This document shows positions 58,823-64,000 of a stretch of 64,000 nucleotides of DNA, piece after piece. The DNA comes from Pseudomonas nitroreducens NBRC 12694 (GTDB lineage Bacteria; Pseudomonadota; Gammaproteobacteria; Pseudomonadales; Pseudomonadaceae): positions 1 through 64,000 of the forward strand of contig NZ_BDAI01000008.1 in assembly GCF_002091755.1 (NCBI RefSeq), given 5' to 3'. Both the position numbers and the translations under genes were made by a program. Position 1 is the first letter of the stretch. The number at the start of each line of letters is the position of its first letter. The notes beneath the pieces were generated by a model. It was not told the origin of the DNA. It was given only the letters and a program-made list of their open reading frames with translations, and did no database searches.

Positions 58823-59500
58823 TCAGAGTACCCCGAACACCTTCTTCGCCAGACCAGTGGCGGCGGCTGTCGGGTTCTGGCGAATGGTCTTCTCCTGCTC
58901 GGCGATGAGCTTGAACAGGCCGTCCAGTGCTTCCTCGGTCACGTAGTTCTCGATGTTCGCGCTCTTCGCGTCGACTACGCCGAAGGCGGCGGCCTGGCTG
59001 GCGAAGGCGTTGTACTGCTTGGCGACGCCGACCTGGTCGGTGGCCTGCTTGATGATCGGCAGGAACTTGGCGCGCAGTTGCTCGCGGCTGCTGCGGTTCA
59101 GGTAGTCCGTCGCCGAGTGCTCGCCACCCTGAAGAATGCCCTTGGCATCGGTCACGCTCATTTTCTTCACCGCATCCACCAGCAGCGCCTGGGCCTGCGG
59201 CATGGCGGCCTCGGCGGCCTTGTTCATGCTCGCTTCGAGCTGGTCAACCTGGGCGCCCATGCCGAACTGCTTCATGGTCTTGGCGGCCTTGCCCAGTTTG
59301 CCGGGCAGCTCGATGCGCACGGCCGGGTCGTTGCTGAAGCCGCCGGGTTGGCTGAGCTGTTTCACGGCCACCTGCGCACCCTGGGTCAGCGCATCCTTCA
59401 GGCCGCCGGTGGCGTCGCTTTGGCTGAGGTCGGAAAGGGACAGGGCGAAGGCATTGAAGGACAGCAGGGCGCCGGCCAGCAGAACGGGGAATCGCAGCAT
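58823..59500 (-). CDS. DUF4197 family exported protein
   Basis: A 225-residue periplasmic protein. Residues 1-19 form a signal peptide (LLAGALLSFNAFA). The mature part is helical and matches DUF4197 (GLKDALTQGAQVAVKQLSQP, DAVKKMSVTDAKGILQGGEH SATDYL, NYVTEEALDGLFKLIAEQEK). The family function is unknown. It is monocistronic, with a terminator 20 bp after its stop. Confidence 0.9.
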   Translation of the reverse strand: MLRFPVLLAGALLSFNAFALSLSDLSQSDATGGLKDALTQGAQVAVKQLSQPGGFSNDPAVRIELPGKLGKAAKTMKQFGMGAQVDQLEASMNKAAEAAMPQAQALLVDAVKKMSVTDAKGILQGGEHSATDYLNRSSREQLRAKFLPIIKQATDQVGVAKQYNAFASQAAAFGVVDAKSANIENYVTEEALDGLFKLIAEQEKTIRQNPTAAATGLAKKVFGVL

Positions 59501-59608
59501 CGATACTTCCTTGGGCGAAACACGGCGGCCGGGCGGCCCCGCGGTGGAGAATGGAGGAGGGAGATTAACGGAGGAAGGCCGCCGGGGAAAATCCGGCGGC
59601 GCGGTGAA

Positions 59609-60007
59609 TCAGCGCACAGGGTCAACGCGGATTCGTAGTGGTTGCGGGTCGCTACCGTCGAGTTTGACGCTGTGTCGCTCGGTGGTGATGAACAGCAGGC
59701 GGCCGTTGTCCTCGATGCGCGCACTGACGGCGTAGCTGTGGCCCGGCTTGACCTGGTTGCGCTCGTAGTCGAGGTGGAACGCCAGTGGCACCTGCCGCCC
59801 GGAGTCCAGTTGCTGCCGGGCCAGCTCGGTGACGGGCGCGTCGGCCAAAGAAACGTCCTGCAGACTGACGGTGACCTGGGCAGTTGGCGGTAGAGCAATG
59901 CGCTGCAGGTAGAAAACTTCGCCGTCCAGCGACGCCTTGTCACCGGAGGGAGTGGAGCTGCAGGCGGCGAGCAGGCCGGTCATCAGTAGCAGGGGTAGGG
60001 TTTTCAT
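59609..60007 (-). CDS. YbaY-family lipoprotein
   Basis: A 132-residue lipoprotein with lipobox LLAAC (C16). The mature domain (LDGEVFYLQRIALPPTAQVT VSLQDVSLADAP) is a small beta-sandwich of the YbaY type. The role is unknown, but the family occurs in the envelope of proteobacteria. A hairpin (GCCGCCGG/CCGGCGGC, 59578-59600) lies just past the stop. AGGAGAG lies upstream of the start. Confidence 0.85.
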   Translation of the reverse strand: MKTLPLLLMTGLLAACSSTPSGDKASLDGEVFYLQRIALPPTAQVTVSLQDVSLADAPVTELARQQLDSGRQVPLAFHLDYERNQVKPGHSYAVSARIEDNGRLLFITTERHSVKLDGSDPQPLRIRVDPVR

Positions 60008-60091
60008 AAGGTAACTCTCCTTGGATCCAGGGCGCCTCTGACCATTGTGGGTGACTTTGGTTTCCGCGCCATGATCCGGGAGAGCTTCGAG

Positions 60092-62191
60092 TTATTTCAC
60101 GATGCGTCCGAACAGGTTCTGGAACATCACCGGGTCGCGGCCTTCGGTTAGGTCGTAGAGCGAGTAGTAGTGGTTAAGGCGGGCGCCACCGTCGCGAGTC
60201 AGCGGATCCCAGGAAAGATTGGCCCGGCGCATGGTGGAGCTGCTCATCAGTTCGTCGAACGGAATCGATACGTAGATGCCCTTGTCGAAACTGCCTTCGC
60301 CGTAGGCTTCCTTGTTGGCCGTGGTGAGGGTGACCCAGGCGCCAAAACGCACGCCGTTGCGGAACTGCCGAGAGAGATCGAGCGTGCTGCCCCAGTCGCG
60401 AGCCAGGTAACGACCAGCGCTGACCTGGGCGAGGATGTCTTCGAAGCCGGTTTGCCAGTAGAGCGTGACGAAGCCCGTCGCAGTCTGGTAATCGCGCAAG
60501 CCGAAGTGCTGATCAAAATCGCGTTGGCGGACCAGGTCCAGATTGGCACCTACGGCCCAGTCCTGGTTCATAGGGCGATACAGCAGCTCGCCGCCGATGC
60601 CGGCGTACATGCTCTCCAGGTAACCACCGTAGACCATGCCGTAGAGGTCTTGGTCGAGCCGTGCGGTCTTGTTCAACTGGAAAGTCGGTAGCACGACGCC
60701 GGAGGTGGTCATGTACTGGCGGATGTCCGTACGGACCCGCGGCAGGCCGCTGGGGGCGTCGTACTTGAAGTTGTCGTAGTTGTTGATCAGGTTGGCGCTG
60801 AGCAGGCCGTTCGCCCACAGGCTCGGGGTAAAGCGGTATTCGCTGTCGAGGTCGGCGGTGAACTGGTAAAGCAGGAAGTTATCCGGCCCGCCGATGCTCT
60901 GGTTGTAGCCCAGGCCGATGTTGTAGCTGAACGGATTGGATTTCTGTTGGTACAGCACCTGTTCCTGCTGCGGCAGCGGCACGTTCTGTTCGGTCGCACG
61001 GCGCAGGTCTTCCAACGGCCGTTCCTGATTGACCACGTCCTCGAACAGTCGACGCGGCACGCTGGTTTCGACGATTGGCTGGCCATAGCGCGTGTCGATG
61101 ACGGTAAACCACTGGGCTTCCTGGTCGGTGCTGTTATCCAGGATGCGTGCCGTACGCCCCACCGCTTCGGGTGGATAGAGATAGCGGGTCTGCTCGCCGT
61201 ACACCACGACTTCGTGGTCCTTCTGCGTAATGCGCTCGACCTTGTAGCCGGCGTTTGCTTCCAGGCGATGGGAGACCTCAGCCCAGTCGGTTGTGCCGTC
61301 TGGTTTCTGCTCCACTCGCTGTGCCAGGGTTTCGGAAGCGGGGTCGCTCACTTTCGCTGGTGCCTTGCGGGTAGCGAAGTTGGTGTGCAGGGTGATGCCG
61401 AGCATGGCGGTGTTGCCGCGCTCGAAGGCGGCCGTCAGGTCGATCGAATCGCTGGCCTTGAAGACCAGGCCGATGTTGAACGGCGAGTCCTGCTTCTGTG
61501 GGTTGTCGAGTGGTTCGTGCTGGTAGTCGTTGCCGTCGTATTCGAGCTTGAAGGACAGGGGCTTCCAGGGCGTCTGCCAGTTGATGCCGCCGAAGAAGGA
61601 AGGGCGGCCGCGGAAGTACTCATTGGAGTTGACCGAGCCTGCAGCATCGACGGTTCCGGTTGGTGCAGGACGGGTTTTGAATCGATCGTCGATCCCCCCC
61701 AACGGGTTGTCCAGCTCACTGCGATTACCGATGTAGCCCCATGCCAAACCCAGGCTGAAGTCAGAATCGCCGACGCGCTTGTTGGCTACGAAGTATTCGC
61801 TGGAAAACAGGCCGGTGCCGCCGATATCGCGGCCGCCCAGAGCGATCTCGGGAGCCCAGCGGCTCTCCTGCAGGAGGTGGAATTTGACGTCGAAGGCCTT
61901 GTCCTTGTAGCTCTGATCACCGCTGAAGTCCTCGGCGCCATACTTCCGGTTGCTGATGGACGTATAGCGGAAGGTACCCTCCATCCAGTCGAAGGGCTGC
62001 AGTGAAAAGCTGTAGCGCGAGTAGGGATCGGTCCGGTTGGCGTTGATGCTGATCTCACCGGCCGGCGCCATACGTGCGGTTGGCGTTTGAAGCAGACCGA
62101 CGCCACCGAAATCGTTCTGGGAATAGCGTGGTTCGGCGAAAGACAGTTGGGTGCCGACCAGCAGCAGGTAAAGGCCGTGGCGGCAATTCAT
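60092..62191 (-). CDS. YjbH/GfcD-family exopolysaccharide outer-membrane protein
   Basis: A 699-residue outer-membrane protein of the YjbH (GfcD) family. Residues 1-19 form a signal peptide, followed by NDFGGVGLLQTPTARMAPAG EISI, the hallmark start. The rest is rich in alternating beta strands with aromatic girdle residues (FTADLDSEYRFTPSLWANGL, GFVTLYWQTGFEDILAQVSA), consistent with one or two beta-barrels. It is the last gene of a tightly overlapped minus-strand group with GfcC- and GfcB-like genes and a Wza-like exporter. It is expected to help polysaccharide export or surface assembly. Length is normal. Confidence 0.92.
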   Translation of the reverse strand: MNCRHGLYLLLVGTQLSFAEPRYSQNDFGGVGLLQTPTARMAPAGEISINANRTDPYSRYSFSLQPFDWMEGTFRYTSISNRKYGAEDFSGDQSYKDKAFDVKFHLLQESRWAPEIALGGRDIGGTGLFSSEYFVANKRVGDSDFSLGLAWGYIGNRSELDNPLGGIDDRFKTRPAPTGTVDAAGSVNSNEYFRGRPSFFGGINWQTPWKPLSFKLEYDGNDYQHEPLDNPQKQDSPFNIGLVFKASDSIDLTAAFERGNTAMLGITLHTNFATRKAPAKVSDPASETLAQRVEQKPDGTTDWAEVSHRLEANAGYKVERITQKDHEVVVYGEQTRYLYPPEAVGRTARILDNSTDQEAQWFTVIDTRYGQPIVETSVPRRLFEDVVNQERPLEDLRRATEQNVPLPQQEQVLYQQKSNPFSYNIGLGYNQSIGGPDNFLLYQFTADLDSEYRFTPSLWANGLLSANLINNYDNFKYDAPSGLPRVRTDIRQYMTTSGVVLPTFQLNKTARLDQDLYGMVYGGYLESMYAGIGGELLYRPMNQDWAVGANLDLVRQRDFDQHFGLRDYQTATGFVTLYWQTGFEDILAQVSAGRYLARDWGSTLDLSRQFRNGVRFGAWVTLTTANKEAYGEGSFDKGIYVSIPFDELMSSSTMRRANLSWDPLTRDGGARLNHYYSLYDLTEGRDPVMFQNLFGRIVK

Positions 62192-62961
62192 GGCGATTCC
62201 ATAGGTAGCGGCTGGGTGGCGATGAACCTGGCGAGTTCACGGTTCAGGTCCGGGACGATCGCGCCCACTTGCGTGGCATCCAGAGGTACCAGTACGACTG
62301 CTCCGGGCGCAGGAGGAGCGGATTCCTCGCGATTCCACAGGGCAATACCCAGCCGGGAAACTTGCCCGTCAGGCTGAATCAGGTAGAGGTAATCCGGGTC
62401 CGCCTCCGCCAGGGCGGGGCACTGCTGCGCATACCGGTAGGCCTGTTGCAGAGACTCAAACGGCAGCTTGCAGTCGTTCGAGACCGCACCGGTGACGCGA
62501 ATACTGTCGGGCCTCGGCGGGAAGATCAGTCGGTCTCCGCCCTGAAGCTTGGGCGAGTGGGCGGCGCTCAGTTCGACGGCCAATGGGTCGAGCCGGTAAA
62601 GGCGCCGCCCGGTGACCGGAAGTTGGGCCACCTGCTCGTTCAGTTGCCGGGCTGCATTGGCCATCCCCGGCTCGTTCTGAAGCATTGCGAGACGTTGGAG
62701 CTGGATCAGGTCGAACAAGATGCCTGCTTTCAGGCGTTGCTGTTCCTGCTTCAGGCTTTCGCGTTGCCATGACGCACCGAGCCAGTAGCCTAGCGGATCA
62801 ATTCGCAACTGCCCGAGCAGGTCGCCCAGGCGCAGGCCTTCGACAATTTCCTTCTCCCCTGGAGCGGGGACAGCCCCCAGCACCTCGATGCGGGTATTGG
62901 CAAACAGCGTGTTGCCAAGAGCGAGCCCCAGCATCAGACAGCCGATCCGCGCAAGCCTCAT
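62188..62961 (-). CDS. GfcC/YjbG-family periplasmic capsule protein
   Basis: A 257-residue periplasmic protein with a signal peptide (LMLGLALGNTLFA). Its two beta-grasp-like regions resemble SLBB domains of the exporter (GLRLGDLLGQLRIDPLGYWL and RIEVLGAVPAPGEKEI), separated by a helical part (LKQEQQRLKAGILFDLIQLQ RLAML). A C-terminal helical tail (VGAIVPDLNRELARFIATQP) follows. It overlaps its neighbours by 4 bp on each side. GfcC is needed for group 4 capsule or related exopolysaccharide secretion, with the exact role unknown. Confidence 0.9.
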   Translation of the reverse strand: MRLARIGCLMLGLALGNTLFANTRIEVLGAVPAPGEKEIVEGLRLGDLLGQLRIDPLGYWLGASWQRESLKQEQQRLKAGILFDLIQLQRLAMLQNEPGMANAARQLNEQVAQLPVTGRRLYRLDPLAVELSAAHSPKLQGGDRLIFPPRPDSIRVTGAVSNDCKLPFESLQQAYRYAQQCPALAEADPDYLYLIQPDGQVSRLGIALWNREESAPPAPGAVVLVPLDATQVGAIVPDLNRELARFIATQPLPMESP

Positions 62962-63614
62962 GGCTGCCTCCGCAGTGGCCGCAGTTGAGTGAGGGTGACG
63001 CTGAGGCTCGGCGTGACCTGCTGGCGGCTTTGCAGGATGAATCCATCCTTAGGATCGACCCAGTAGTGGTTGGTTGAAGACATGCCCGCAACCGGGGAGG
63101 CAAGTGATTCGTCGACGCGTAGCAAGGAGTGGTCGCGGTCGAGAATGCGCACAGTCTCGATGCCGGCAGGGTGGAATGTGCCTCTGAGGGAAATGTCGAA
63201 CTGGGTATTCGAGCCGAGATCGATCCAGCGCTGGCTTGGCTGCCCGTCGGCAACATGCTGCAACCCACGAGAGAAGGGAGAATCTGCTGCCAGCCGTGTC
63301 CCCAGAAGATCCTCCGGGAAGCCCAGGGTGCGCACGATCACACCATCCTCAAGCAACAACAACTGGTTGGAGTTGGCCCGCCAGTACTGCAGCTTGCCCT
63401 GCACACGCACCAGCGCCATCACCGCCGAGCCGTATTCGGTCGACACCTGGATCTGGTAATAGGGCAGAGCATCGACCTGGACTTGCGTGACTTCCAGCTT
63501 CGCAGGGCCGTGAAGGCTAGCGCCCAGCGTATTGAGGGAGCCTTGCATCAATGGATTGCAACCAATCAGTGATGCGGCCAATGCGGCCAGCGCGATTAGA
63601 CGGAGGGCAGTCAT
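62958..63614 (-). CDS. GfcB/YjbF-family lipoprotein
   Basis: A 218-residue lipoprotein (lipobox SLIGC, C19) of the GfcB/YjbF family. The mature region is beta-rich (LPYYQIQVSTEYGSAVMALV RVQGKLQYWRANSNQLLLLE, VRTLGFPEDLLGTRLA) and ends with TNHYWVDPKDGFILQSRQQV. It is eight bases downstream of the Wza-like gene and overlaps gfcC by 4 bp. It works in exopolysaccharide secretion at the outer membrane. Confidence 0.9.
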   Translation of the reverse strand: MTALRLIALAALAASLIGCNPLMQGSLNTLGASLHGPAKLEVTQVQVDALPYYQIQVSTEYGSAVMALVRVQGKLQYWRANSNQLLLLEDGVIVRTLGFPEDLLGTRLAADSPFSRGLQHVADGQPSQRWIDLGSNTQFDISLRGTFHPAGIETVRILDRDHSLLRVDESLASPVAGMSSTNHYWVDPKDGFILQSRQQVTPSLSVTLTQLRPLRRQP

Positions 63615-63622
63615 AGGGGGAA

Positions 63623-64000
63623 TTAGTTGTTGTTGGTGAGGTTGCGCTGGACGGACGAGCCGGTGCCCACGATTCCCGCGGAAGGCACCAACTGGCTGAT
63701 GAGGCGGTTCCAGCGGGTGACGCCTGCCGGGCCGACGTAGACCACGTCCTGAGGCCGCAACTGGAACTGCTGGGCAAGGATGAAGGCGGTCGGCGAATTC
63801 GCGTCGAGTTGGAAGACCGTGGCGCGCTCGGTTTCCAGGTTCTCCACGCCGCGAATGACATAGACGGCCTTACCGTTGGCGGTGGTCTGGTTGAGGCCGC
63901 CGACACTGCCCAGCGCGTCGGCCAGGTTCATTTCGCGGGTCTTGAAAGTCAGGGCGCGCGGTGCGTTGACCTCGCCCATCAGGTAGACCTTCTTGCGGTC
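63623..64000 (-). CDS. Wza-like polysaccharide export protein, C-terminal part (runs off window)
   Basis: Only the last 125 residues are visible; the frame is open to the window edge. It contains an SLBB domain (VYLMGEVNAPRALTFKTREM NLADALGSVGGLNQTTANGK) and the following YVIRGVEN and FQLRPQDVVYVGPAGVTRWN segments, typical of Wza/KpsD exporters. The end (VQRNLTNNN) is short, so it may lack a long C-terminal transmembrane helix. It is the first visible gene of the gfc-like operon; the start lies beyond 64000. Confidence 0.9.
   Translation of the reverse strand, partial: DRKKVYLMGEVNAPRALTFKTREMNLADALGSVGGLNQTTANGKAVYVIRGVENLETERATVFQLDANSPTAFILAQQFQLRPQDVVYVGPAGVTRWNRLISQLVPSAGIVGTGSSVQRNLTNNN

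Noticed and set aside
1..64000. tRNA, rRNA, CRISPR array, integrase or insertion sequence
   Set aside because: I looked for cloverleaf ends, rRNA-like segments, regular spacer repeats and transposase motifs and found none I could support.

Overview
The window is GC-rich, densely coded chromosomal DNA from a gamma-proteobacterium of the genus Pseudomonas. The evidence is the complete wspA-F/wspR gene order, the run prfB-lysS-(TetR)-(lipoprotein)-(QEGLA protein)-lptF-cadR-ppc-adk-tsaB-rsmJ-mexL/mexJK, the CadR-type metal locus, and Pseudomonas-style REP repeats. From memory, the order from about 23.6 to 58.1 kb matches the P. aeruginosa backbone, so a relative of the P. aeruginosa/P. nitroreducens/P. 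citronellolis group is likely. I found no rRNA, tRNA, CRISPR array, integrase or insertion sequence.

Region 1 (1-8.5 kb): a minus-strand LysR regulator, a gamma-aminobutyraldehyde-type dehydrogenase and a polyamine-type periplasmic binding protein. Then come two tandem DUF533/TerB-like proteins, ecotin, and a TPR-GT41 (O-GlcNAc-transferase-like) glycosyltransferase.

Region 2 (8.5-15.3 kb): a visibly AT-richer accessory segment with a family 2 glycosyltransferase and an RTX metalloprotease. Its dedicated type I secretion ABC transporter and membrane-fusion protein lie upstream of it on the same strand. This is the most likely place for an undescribed secreted-protein/glycosylation system.

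Region 3 (15.6-23.4 kb): a LysR regulator divergent from a GMC alcohol dehydrogenase, followed by an MHS-type MFS permease. Then a small acidic protein, a lipoprotein, a chemoreceptor and a YqaA/DedA-like membrane protein.

Region 4 (23.6-32 kb): the surface-sensing Wsp chemosensory operon, which controls the diguanylate cyclase WspR. The wspE kinase gene is interrupted by a 4-bp tandem duplication (CCAGCCAG, 28735-28742). As written, this sequence cannot make an intact WspE.

Region 5 (32-53 kb): core genes. prfB has its autoregulatory +1 frameshift; lysS follows. Then a TetR regulator, a lipoprotein plus MATCAP-like QEGLA protein, a lipoprotein hydrolase/small membrane protein/macrodomain run, the LptF pair, the divergent cadR/P-type ATPase pair, ppc, adk, tsaB, a DUF72 protein, a PEP-mutase-like enzyme, an extensin-like protein and rsmJ.

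Region 6 (53-64 kb): mexL divergent from the mexJK efflux operon, a short low-information spacer, a DUF4197 protein, a YbaY lipoprotein, and a minus-strand exopolysaccharide export operon (Wza-like - GfcB - GfcC - YjbH/GfcD). The Wza-like gene runs off the right edge.

Repeats of several types (CTCTCCC palindromes, REP doublets, other inverted repeats) sit between genes at 25-63, 6447-6539, 37794-37927, 39839-39919, 44333-44446, 53129-53206 and 58221-58258.
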